From NCBI GenBank assembly GCA_903909925.1, contig CAIVXR010000140.1, positions 1 through 6,590 of the forward strand: 6,590 nucleotides of DNA, read 5' to 3'. A program made the translations under genes and the position numbers. The notes beneath the pieces are model-generated. The model searched no databases. It worked only from the letters and a program-made list of their open reading frames with translations, and had not been told where the DNA came from. This document shows, in pieces, positions 1 to 5,579 of this stretch (the first letter of the stretch is position 1; each line of letters begins with the position of its first letter). Origin of the DNA: an uncultured beta proteobacterium. GTDB lineage: Bacteria > Pseudomonadota > Gammaproteobacteria > Burkholderiales > Burkholderiaceae.

Positions 1-474
1 ATGTTTTATGCCATTACCTATGTATTAACTACATTGGGCACCTTCGGCTTGCTCATGATTCTGTCTCGTAAAGGTCATGATTGCGAGACTTTAGATGATC
101 TCAAGGGCTTAAATAAAAAGCATCCTTGGTTTGCTTTTATTGGACTGGTGATGATGTTCTCCTTGGCTGGTATTCCGCCAACAGTGGGTTTTGCAGCCAA
201 ATTAGGCGTACTCGAGGCTTTGGTAGATGGCGAGCACACCTTCTTAGCTGTTACCGCTGTAATGGCATCCTTGGTTGGCGCCTTCTACTACCTGCGCGTA
301 GTCAAAGTCATGTACTTTGATGAACCAGTGAATGAGACTTCCATCAGTGGCTCAGGATTTGCTAAAGGCATCCTAGGTTTAAATAGTATTTTGGTATTAG
401 CCTTGGGCATCGTTCCTGCCGGCCTAATGAGTCTGTGTTTGGATGCAATGCGCCGTACCTTATTGGGCTCATAA
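1..474 (+). CDS. nuoN: NADH-quinone oxidoreductase subunit N, C-terminal part
   Basis: This is the C-terminal 157 residues of the antiporter-like NuoN subunit of respiratory complex I, an inner-membrane protein that helps couple NADH:quinone electron transfer to proton pumping. The family is usually about 480-490 residues, so roughly two thirds lies left of the window. The ATG at base 1 is an internal Met, not the start. Four hydrophobic segments are visible, at about residues 1-21, 43-66, 79-104 and 124-147 of the visible part. The family hallmark SLAGIPPTVGFAAKL spans residues 54-68. Its Lys67 aligns with the conserved TM12 lysine of the family (K395 in E. coli NuoN, from memory). The YYLRVVKVMYF stretch after the third segment is also typical. 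As the last nuo gene it probably ends the nuo operon. The NUDIX gene begins only 14 nt later, so read-through is likely. Identification is firm; only the 5' end is missing. Confidence 0.94.
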   Translation: MFYAITYVLTTLGTFGLLMILSRKGHDCETLDDLKGLNKKHPWFAFIGLVMMFSLAGIPPTVGFAAKLGVLEALVDGEHTFLAVTAVMASLVGAFYYLRVVKVMYFDEPVNETSISGSGFAKGILGLNSILVLALGIVPAGLMSLCLDAMRRTLLGS

Positions 475-488
475 ATTCTTAGGCGAAG

Positions 489-1088
489 ATGAGCGAAAAA
501 TCGTTTACAGATTTACCCAGTGGTGATCAGCATCTGCGTGAGGAGCGCATTGCTGGTGACGATATTTATAGCGGTATTTTCCTCAAGATGAAACGCGATA
601 CCGTTTCATTGCCTGATGGTCAGCAAGCGGTACGAGAGTATTTAACGCATCCCGGCGCTGTTGCTATTGTGGCTTTATTAGATGATGGCAGGGTGCTCTT
701 GGAGCGCCAATATCGATACCCTATTGCGAAGGCTTGCATTGAGATTCCTGCAGGCAAAATTGATCCTTATGAAAACCCGCTGCTGTGTGCGCAACGTGAG
801 CTTGCTGAAGAGACAGGCTATACAGCAACAAAATGGAGTTATATTCGCCGGATACATCCGGTTATTTCCTATTCAACAGAATTTATTGATATCTATTTAG
901 CCGAAGGTCTTGTCCCCGGCACGAGTCATCTAGATGAAGAAGAGTTTTTAGATGTCTTTGCAGCACCGCTAGAGCAACTCATTGCTTGGGTTGAAGAGGG
1001 TGAGATTACTGACGTTAAAACTACGATCTCGGCTTACTGGTTAGACCGCTATCGCCGCGGTTTAGTGATCCCAGAGCCCATTAAATAG
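489..1088 (+). CDS. NUDIX hydrolase, ADP-ribose pyrophosphatase-like
   Basis: A 199-residue cytoplasmic NUDIX hydrolase of the NudF/ADP-ribose pyrophosphatase type. Such enzymes split ADP-ribose or related nucleotide sugars into AMP plus a sugar phosphate, using Mg2+. A complete Nudix box (GX5EX7REUXEEXGU) runs from Gly89 to Tyr111, with Glu95, Arg103, Glu104, Glu107 and Glu108 in place. The preceding QYRYP and EIPAGK motifs (residues 74-90) are typical of this subfamily. The N-terminal half (about 1-55) fits the beta-rich dimerisation region of ADPRases. One detail differs from E. coli NudF: the SPG motif beyond the box is replaced by HPVISYSTE (residues 123-131), so the exact substrate is uncertain. 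The ATG at 489 follows nuoN by 14 nt with only a weak purine-rich AGGCGAAG before it, which suggests co-transcription with nuoN. Length and motifs are complete. Confidence 0.92.
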   Translation: MSEKSFTDLPSGDQHLREERIAGDDIYSGIFLKMKRDTVSLPDGQQAVREYLTHPGAVAIVALLDDGRVLLERQYRYPIAKACIEIPAGKIDPYENPLLCAQRELAEETGYTATKWSYIRRIHPVISYSTEFIDIYLAEGLVPGTSHLDEEEFLDVFAAPLEQLIAWVEEGEITDVKTTISAYWLDRYRRGLVIPEPIK

Positions 1089-1106
1089 GCAGATAGCAAT
1101 CCCGCT

Positions 1107-1112
1107 TAAAAT
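1107..1112 (+). promoter_or_regulatory. Possible -10 element upstream of the DUF1178 gene
   Basis: TAAAAT lies 42 nt before the DUF1178 start codon in the 65-nt gap after the NUDIX gene and matches the sigma-70 -10 consensus at five of six positions. No good -35 is present; the best is TAGGCA at 1086-1091, with a short 15-nt spacer. It may give the DUF1178 gene its own promoter, but the gene may equally be transcribed from upstream. Confidence 0.28.
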
Positions 1113-1153
1113 AGGGGTATTGAATTTAGTACTTTTGCCCCCAAATAGGTTTT

Positions 1154-1648
1154 ATGAAAGTTTATAACCTCGCTTGCCCCCTAAATCATCGCTTTGAAGG
1201 ATGGTTCGCCACTGAAGAGGATTGCCTTGCCCAGCAAGACAAAGGAATACTTGCCTGTCCAGTTTGTGACAGCACAGATATTGCGCGCATGCCTTCGGCT
1301 CCTCACATTGCTAAATCCCCCAAGGCAGCATCTTCAGAGCTAGCTGTTTCTAAAACAGATACTGGCCATTTAAGTGGTGATGTTGTTGCTTTGACTGCGC
1401 CAGACCATTCTCATTTAGAGGCTCAAGTGCAGGCCGCCTTTTTAAAAGGTATGCGTGAGCTCATGGGACGATCGGAAGATGTTGGTAATTCTTTTGCTGA
1501 AGAAGCCAGAAAGATTCACTATAAAGAATCTCCTGAGCGCAGCATTCGTGGCCAGACTACTTTAGATGAGGCAGAGTCTTTAAGGGAAGAGGGTATTGAT
1601 GTGTTGGCAATGCCAATGATGCCTGCCTTCAAAAACACACTGCAATAG
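1154..1648 (+). CDS. DUF1178 family protein
   Basis: A 164-residue soluble protein of the DUF1178 family, whose biochemical function is unknown. The N-terminus has a zinc-ribbon-like set of ligands, Cys8-X3-His12 and Cys35-X2-Cys38 (CPVC), around the family motif NHRFEGWF (residues 11-18). A low-complexity Ser/Ala/Lys-rich linker follows at about residues 50-85. A conserved C-terminal domain (about 86-155) carries GNSFAEEARKIHYKE (111-125) and a region ending REEGIDVLAMP, both characteristic of the family. Metal binding is inferred from the Cys/His spacing. The ATG at 1154 has a weak AGG four bases upstream; no better start lies nearby, and MKVYNLAC matches the usual beginning of the family. 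DUF1178 next to a NUDIX gene downstream of nuoN is, from memory, a recurring Burkholderiales arrangement, so this looks like an inherited neighbourhood rather than an insertion. Family assignment is firm; role unknown. Confidence 0.92.
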   Translation: MKVYNLACPLNHRFEGWFATEEDCLAQQDKGILACPVCDSTDIARMPSAPHIAKSPKAASSELAVSKTDTGHLSGDVVALTAPDHSHLEAQVQAAFLKGMRELMGRSEDVGNSFAEEARKIHYKESPERSIRGQTTLDEAESLREEGIDVLAMPMMPAFKNTLQ

Positions 1649-1699
1649 TGACTGTCTAGATAAGACCGAAGATAGTTCTGACCTCAGGGCTAGGTGTAG

Positions 1700-1729
1700 A
1701 AAAATAGCGATCTACGGATCGCTATTTTT
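1700..1729. terminator. Bidirectional intrinsic terminator between DUF1178 and mmsA
   Basis: A perfect inverted repeat lies midway in the 102-nt convergent gap. The left arm is 1700-1712 and the right arm 1717-1729: 13 paired bases with a 4-base loop TACG. The arms begin with five A and end with five T, so on either strand the GC-richer core (GCGATC/GATCGC) is followed by a U-run, as in an intrinsic terminator. In the plus-strand transcript the loop is C(UACG)G, a member of the very stable UNCG tetraloop class. It probably ends transcription of the nuoN-NUDIX-DUF1178 side and of mmsA from the other side. Confidence 0.85.
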
Positions 1730-1750
1730 ATGTGTGCCGCTTCTAGTGCT

Positions 1751-3271
1751 TTATTTCGAGGTCGGCATGACAAACTCGGCACCCTTGGCAATGCTCTCAG
1801 GCCAGCGCTGCATGACACTCTTTTGTTTGGTGTAGAAGCGTACGCCTTCTTTTCCGTAAGCATGCATATCGCCGAAGATGGATTTTTTCCAACCACCAAA
1901 GCCATGCCAAGCCATCGGCACTGGAATAGGTACGTTAATACCAACCATGCCCACTTGAACGCGGCGGGCAAATTCACGGGCGATATTGCCATCGCTGGTA
2001 AAGCAAGCAACACCATTGCCAAATTCGCAAGAATTAACCAGATTGAGTGCTTCAGTAAAGTTTGCTACTCGCAAGCAAGACAATACTGGGCCAAAGATTT
2101 CTTCGAGGTAAATCTTCATATCAGGCTTCACGTTATCAAAGAGCGTGCCACCAATGAAAAAGCCACTTTCATGACCGGGAACTTTCAAGCCACGGCCATC
2201 CACTAAAAGTTTGGCACCAGAAGCAACGCCACTTTCGATATAGCCGGTAATGCGCTCTAAGGCTAGCTTAGTAACGATAGGGCCCATCTCGGCATCAAGC
2301 TCCATGCCATTTTTTACCTTCAAGGTCTTGGTGCGCTCGATGAGTTTTGGCATGATTTTGTCAGCAGCATCGCCCACCAATACCGCTACTGAAATCGCCA
2401 TACAGCGTTCGCCAGCAGAACCGTATGCCGCGCCAATCAGAGCATCAATGGCTTTATCCATATCAGCGTCAGGCATGATGACCATGTGGTTCTTGGCGCC
2501 ACCTAAAGCTTGCGAGCGTTTACCAAAATGAGCGCAACGCTCAAAGATGTAATTGGCGATGGGAGTAGAGCCAACAAAACTCACCGCTTTAACGTCTGGA
2601 TTTTCAATCAAAGCATCTACAGCTTCTTTGTCACCCTGGACGACGTTAAATACGCCATCAGGAAGTCCCGCCTCTTTAAGGAGCTTAGCCATTAATAGGG
2701 AGGCAGATGGATCGGTTGGACTGGGTTTCAGAATGAAGGTGTTGCCGCAAGCAATTGCTACTGGAAACATCCACATGGGTACCATAACAGGGAAGTTAAA
2801 TGGCGTAATACCAGCGACTACGCCCAAAGGTTGGCGCATCACCCAGTTATCAATATCGGTAGATACCTGCTCGGTGTAATCCCCTTTGAGTAATTCTGGG
2901 ATGCCAGTAGCAAATTCTACAATTTCAATACCACGTGTGACTTCACCTTGAGCATCAGTAAATACTTTGCCGTGCTCAGCAGTAATGATTGCTGCTAAGG
3001 CATCACGGTTGGCATTGAGTAAGTCAAGATACTTAAATAGGATACGTGCTCTGCGTAGGGGGCTAGTTTGACTCCAGCTCTCAAAAGCAGCCTGCGCAAC
3101 TGCCACAGCAGAGTCGACTTCTTTGCGGTTGGCCAATGCTACGCGGCGGGCTACAGCGCCTTTAGCAGGGTTGCATACGTCGGCAAAGCGACCCTCTTTG
3201 GGGTTCACTACATTACCACCAATAAAGTGGCCAATATCGGCTTTTGAATCAAAGGCTTGAGGTGCGTTCAT
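1751..3271 (-). CDS. mmsA: CoA-acylating methylmalonate-semialdehyde dehydrogenase
   Basis: A complete 506-residue ALDH6-type aldehyde dehydrogenase. It converts methylmalonate semialdehyde to propionyl-CoA, or malonate semialdehyde to acetyl-CoA, with NAD+, CoA and loss of CO2, in valine, myo-inositol or beta-alanine breakdown. Seen in sequence: oxyanion Asn159 in TPFNFP, Lys182 in LKPSP, the cofactor loop FVGST (232-236), catalytic Cys290 in GERCM and Glu391 in EEIFGP. The general-base Glu of ordinary ALDHs (ELGG) is Ala255 in QALGGAKNH, as expected for a CoA-dependent member. Arg113 and Arg289 sit at the same spacing from the Cys as the substrate-carboxylate arginines described for Bacillus IolA (R107, R283, from memory). 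The C-terminal signature FGGWKKSIFGD (458-468) is diagnostic. The ATG has a GAG-containing ribosome site upstream (ACGAGA). No mmsB or acyl-CoA dehydrogenase gene is beside it, so the feeding pathway must be encoded elsewhere. It stands as a single-gene transcript, divergent from the ene-reductase. Confidence 0.95.
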   Translation of the reverse strand: MNAPQAFDSKADIGHFIGGNVVNPKEGRFADVCNPAKGAVARRVALANRKEVDSAVAVAQAAFESWSQTSPLRRARILFKYLDLLNANRDALAAIITAEHGKVFTDAQGEVTRGIEIVEFATGIPELLKGDYTEQVSTDIDNWVMRQPLGVVAGITPFNFPVMVPMWMFPVAIACGNTFILKPSPTDPSASLLMAKLLKEAGLPDGVFNVVQGDKEAVDALIENPDVKAVSFVGSTPIANYIFERCAHFGKRSQALGGAKNHMVIMPDADMDKAIDALIGAAYGSAGERCMAISVAVLVGDAADKIMPKLIERTKTLKVKNGMELDAEMGPIVTKLALERITGYIESGVASGAKLLVDGRGLKVPGHESGFFIGGTLFDNVKPDMKIYLEEIFGPVLSCLRVANFTEALNLVNSCEFGNGVACFTSDGNIAREFARRVQVGMVGINVPIPVPMAWHGFGGWKKSIFGDMHAYGKEGVRFYTKQKSVMQRWPESIAKGAEFVMPTSK

Positions 3272-3310
3272 AGTCTCGTTTATTAATAGGTTTTTTGGAT
3301 AATGGAGGCT

Positions 3311-3330
3311 TGCTGACCACGAGGTCTGCA
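3311..3330. promoter_or_regulatory. Imperfect 20-bp palindrome, candidate operator
   Basis: The stretch reads TGC-t-GACC-a-CG-a-GGTC-t-GCA. Sixteen of 20 positions are symmetric about a central CG, and the mismatched pairs are T/T and A/A. It lies 40-59 bp upstream of the mmsA start and 99-118 bp upstream of the ene-reductase start, where a dimeric regulator could control mmsA or both genes. No regulator gene is in the window. It could also be a chance hairpin in the mmsA leader. Confidence 0.38.
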
Positions 3331-3358
3331 GGACTGGGTTTCTGGTTTATTCTGCTTT

Positions 3359-3386
3359 TTGAGTATTCTATCGCTTTAGAGTTAAT
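3359..3386 (+). promoter_or_regulatory. Tentative sigma-70 promoter for the ene-reductase gene
   Basis: TTGAGT at 3359-3364 matches four of six -35 positions. GTTAAT at 3381-3386 matches four of six -10 positions. The spacer is 16 nt. A start site near 3393 would leave a leader of about 35 nt. The region is AT-rich, so other -10-like words (TATTCT at 3348-3353 and 3365-3370) are possible. On the opposite strand I could not find a convincing promoter for mmsA. Confidence 0.28.
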
Positions 3387-3393
3387 TTCGTAA

Positions 3394-3418
3394 TTTTTGG
3401 ACTATTTTTCCGCTTTTT
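3394..3418 (+). other. Phased T5 tracts upstream of the ene-reductase gene
   Basis: Three runs of five T begin at 3394, 3405 and 3414, about one helical turn apart, and a further T5 lies at 3356-3360. Such phasing is associated with intrinsic DNA curvature. If the proposed start site near 3393 is right, they would instead form a U-rich leader ending just before the AAGG ribosome site at 3419-3422. Confidence 0.45.
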
Positions 3419-3428
3419 AAGGTATCCC

Positions 3429-4550
3429 ATGAGTCTTTTGTTCTCCAGCTACACCCTGAATTCACCCCGTGGGCCATTGGAATTGGCTAACCGTATCGTA
3501 GTAGCCCCCATGTGCCAATACTCTGCAAGCAATGGCGAGGCAACTGACTGGCATTTGATGCACTGGGGTAACTTACTTAATAGTGGCGCTGCCTTATTCA
3601 TGATTGAGGCTACTGGTGTGACTGCAGAAGGGCGTATTACTCCAGCATGCTTGGGTCTGTGGGATGACCGCACGGAGGCTGCTCTCAAAGACAAATTAAG
3701 TCGTGCCCGTAAATTGGCGCCAGCTACTCCGGTGTTTATTCAGTTAGCCCACGCTGGACGCAAAGCATCAAGCGCCACTCCTTGGGATGGTGGTCAACTT
3801 TTAGCTGCCGATCAAGGTGGCTGGGAAATGCTCGCACCATCAGCCATTCCTCAACTTGAAGGAGAGCGTCTGCCACACGAGTTATCAAAAGCAGAACTTG
3901 CGCAGATGATTACAGATTTTGTAACTGCCGCAAAGCGTGCTGACCGTATTGGCGTAGATGGAATTGAGTTGCATGGTGCCCACGGCTATCTCTTGCATCA
4001 GTTTTTATCGCCGATTGCCAATCAGCGTCAAGATGAGTACGGCGGCTCATTTGAAAATCGTATTCGCTTTCCATTGGAGCTATTTGCAGCAGTCAGGGCC
4101 GCTTATTCGGGAGTTTTAGGGATTCGGATTTCTGCAAGCGATTGGATTGAAGGTGGCTGGACTCCGCAGGAGACTGCAGATTTTGCAAAACAATTAAAAC
4201 CTTTGGGTTGCAACTTTGTTCACATCTCTTCTGGCGGAATTTCACCAAAGCAAAAGATTGCTTTGGGACCACGCTATCAAGTGCCATTTGCTAAGATTGT
4301 TAAAGAACAATCTGGCCTACCAACCATGACAGTGGGTTTAATTACCGACCCGCATGAAGCCGAAGCCATCTTGCAAGATGGTGATGCAGATCTGATTGCC
4401 ATGGCGAGAGCTTTTCTCTATAAACCTCGTTGGGGTTGGGAAGCGGCCGCTGCATTAGATGGCACAGTGATAGCCAATGAACGTTATTGGCGTTGTTTAC
4501 CGAGAGAAGCTCAGGCTGTCTTTGGTGGCGTTAAAGTAGGGCAACGATAA
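3429..4550 (+). CDS. NADH:flavin oxidoreductase, OYE family (YqjM/XenA class)
   Basis: A complete 373-residue FMN-dependent TIM-barrel ene-reductase. It uses NAD(P)H to reduce activated C=C bonds in enals, enones or related compounds, or xenobiotics, in the cytoplasm. It belongs to the thermophilic-like (YqjM/XenA) class: Cys29 in PMCQYS, with Tyr31 beside it, is the class-specific flavin-tuning Cys. Other active-site residues are visible: Gln105 in IQLAHAGRKA; His182, His185 and Tyr187 in ELHGAHGYLLHQFLSP; and Arg233 in GIRIS. All keep constant offsets from the YqjM equivalents (C26, Y28, Q102, H164, H167, Y169, R215, from memory). YGGSFENR (204-211) and MARAFLYKPRW (325-335) are family motifs. 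Arg355 near the C-terminus could be the arginine finger shared with a neighbouring subunit. The ATG has AAGG six bases upstream. It is divergent from mmsA and 45 nt before the Bug-protein gene, probably in one operon. The natural substrate cannot be read from sequence. Confidence 0.93.
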   Translation: MSLLFSSYTLNSPRGPLELANRIVVAPMCQYSASNGEATDWHLMHWGNLLNSGAALFMIEATGVTAEGRITPACLGLWDDRTEAALKDKLSRARKLAPATPVFIQLAHAGRKASSATPWDGGQLLAADQGGWEMLAPSAIPQLEGERLPHELSKAELAQMITDFVTAAKRADRIGVDGIELHGAHGYLLHQFLSPIANQRQDEYGGSFENRIRFPLELFAAVRAAYSGVLGIRISASDWIEGGWTPQETADFAKQLKPLGCNFVHISSGGISPKQKIALGPRYQVPFAKIVKEQSGLPTMTVGLITDPHEAEAILQDGDADLIAMARAFLYKPRWGWEAAAALDGTVIANERYWRCLPREAQAVFGGVKVGQR

Positions 4551-4570
4551 ACTGGTACAAATTAAACTAC

Positions 4571-4584
4571 CAATATTCAATATT
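4571..4584 (+). repeat. Tandem CAATATT duplication before the Bug gene
   Basis: The heptamer CAATATT occurs twice head to tail (4571-4577 and 4578-4584), directly before the AGGAGA ribosome site. AATATT is itself palindromic, so the unit is also symmetric. It may simply be AT-rich spacer that keeps the ribosome site unpaired. Confidence 0.5.
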
Positions 4585-4590
4585 AGGAGA
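4585..4590 (+). promoter_or_regulatory. Ribosome binding site deciding the Bug-protein start
   Basis: AGGAGA is a strong Shine-Dalgarno match. It lies 5 nt before the ATG at 4596 but only 2 nt before the in-frame GTG at 4593. The ATG is therefore the better start, giving 325 rather than 326 residues. Confidence 0.75.
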
Positions 4591-4595
4591 GCGTG

Positions 4596-5573
4596 ATGAC
4601 AAGATCGCATGTAGCCCATAAATTATTAGCCATTCTGGCCTTGACTGCAGTTACGCAGCTTGCTAGTGCACAAGCCTTTCCGGATCGAACCATTACATTG
4701 GTTGTACCCAATCCCCCAGGCGGTTTAGTCGACACCTCTGCGCGCCTCTTAAGCGAACCACTCACAAGGGTGATTGGTCAAACAGTGATCGTAGATAACA
4801 AACCCGGTGCCAGCGGTAATATTGCCTACCAATACGTAGCCAATGCAAAACCAGACGGATACACCTTATTGATTTCATATTCTGGCTATCACGTTGGTAA
4901 TCCTGCTTTGATGGATAAACTTCCTTGGGACCCTGTTAAAGATTTTTCACCGATTGCTTTGTTAACAGTTTCTACCAATGTGATTGCCGTGCATCCATCA
5001 GTGCCTGTCAACAACTTAAAAGAATTTATTGCCTACGCAAAAGCCAATCCAGGAAAGCTCAATTACGCTTCACAGGGCAATGGTTCAGTCTCTCATATCG
5101 GTACTGAAATGTTTAAGCAAAGTACCGGGATTGATATGATCCATGTCCCTTACAAAGGGTCTGGCCCTGCGGTTCAGGATGTGCTCGCTGGGCAAGTGCA
5201 AGTTTTTATTAGTACTCCGCCATCATTGATGCAGCATGTGCAAAGCGGCAAGCTCAAAGGCTTAGCAGTCACCGGTAAGAATCGTCACCCAGGAATGCCC
5301 AATGTTCCAACTACTGCTGAAGCGGGTTTACCTTCCTTCCAGTTAGAGTCTTGGGTAGGTTTGTTTGCCCCTGCAGGAACGCCGGCACCAGTCGTCGCCA
5401 AGTTGACAGACTCCGTTAAAAAGAGCCTGGCATTACCTGAAGTAAAAGAGCGCGCTGATGCTGCTGGCGTAGAAGTGCGCTACTTAACGCCTGCAGCTAC
5501 CGAGGCCTTACTTAAGAAAGAGCTTCCGTACTGGAATAAGGCTATCAAGTCCGCTAATATCACGTTAGATTAA
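4596..5573 (+). CDS. Bug/TctC-type tripartite tricarboxylate transporter substrate-binding protein
   Basis: A 325-residue periplasmic solute-binding protein of the Bug (TctC) family, which captures small carboxylates and related compounds for TctAB-type carriers or as orphan receptors. A signal peptide is clear: a basic start (Arg3, His8, Lys9), a hydrophobic core at about residues 10-22 and an ASA cleavage site before Gln26. The mature protein shows the family pattern in order: ITLVVPNPPGGLVDTSAR (33-50), VDNKPGASGN (66-75), VANAKPDGYTLL (81-92), a hinge region around VHPSVPVNNLKEF (132-144), VPYKGSGPAVQDVLAGQV (184-201) and ESWVGLFAPAGTPAPVV (251-267). These include the PPGG loop and the first-domain region that usually contact the ligand carboxylate. 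No TctA or TctB genes are adjacent, so the transport partner is unknown. It lies 45 nt after the ene-reductase and is probably co-transcribed, which hints at a shared substrate or inducer. Start chosen at ATG by ribosome-site spacing. Ligand not predictable. Confidence 0.93.
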   Translation: MTRSHVAHKLLAILALTAVTQLASAQAFPDRTITLVVPNPPGGLVDTSARLLSEPLTRVIGQTVIVDNKPGASGNIAYQYVANAKPDGYTLLISYSGYHVGNPALMDKLPWDPVKDFSPIALLTVSTNVIAVHPSVPVNNLKEFIAYAKANPGKLNYASQGNGSVSHIGTEMFKQSTGIDMIHVPYKGSGPAVQDVLAGQVQVFISTPPSLMQHVQSGKLKGLAVTGKNRHPGMPNVPTTAEAGLPSFQLESWVGLFAPAGTPAPVVAKLTDSVKKSLALPEVKERADAAGVEVRYLTPAATEALLKKELPYWNKAIKSANITLD

Positions 5574-5579
5574 ATCGCT

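Noticed and set aside
1..3. ATG at base 1 as the nuoN start
   Set aside because: NuoN is about three times longer, and the sequence here aligns with the C-terminal third of the family.
1114..1142. GGGG...CCCC pairing upstream of DUF1178 as a terminator or leader hairpin
   Set aside because: Only four or five pairs close a loop of about 20 bases and no U-tract follows; it is too weak to call.
1690..2022. Open frame of 110 codons on the minus strand overlapping the mmsA 3' end and terminator
   Set aside because: It is out of frame with mmsA and runs through the terminator hairpin, with no family features.
1730..2206. Open frame of 158 codons on the plus strand within mmsA
   Set aside because: It lies opposite the clear mmsA coding sequence, shows no recognisable family motif and would cross the mmsA stop; it is a shadow frame.
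2250..2879. Three plus-strand open frames opposite mmsA
   Set aside because: They are antisense shadows of a well-conserved aldehyde dehydrogenase, with no ribosome site or domain support.
4593..4595. GTG as the start of the Bug-protein gene
   Set aside because: It is only 2 nt from the AGGAGA site; the next codon, ATG at 4596, has proper spacing.
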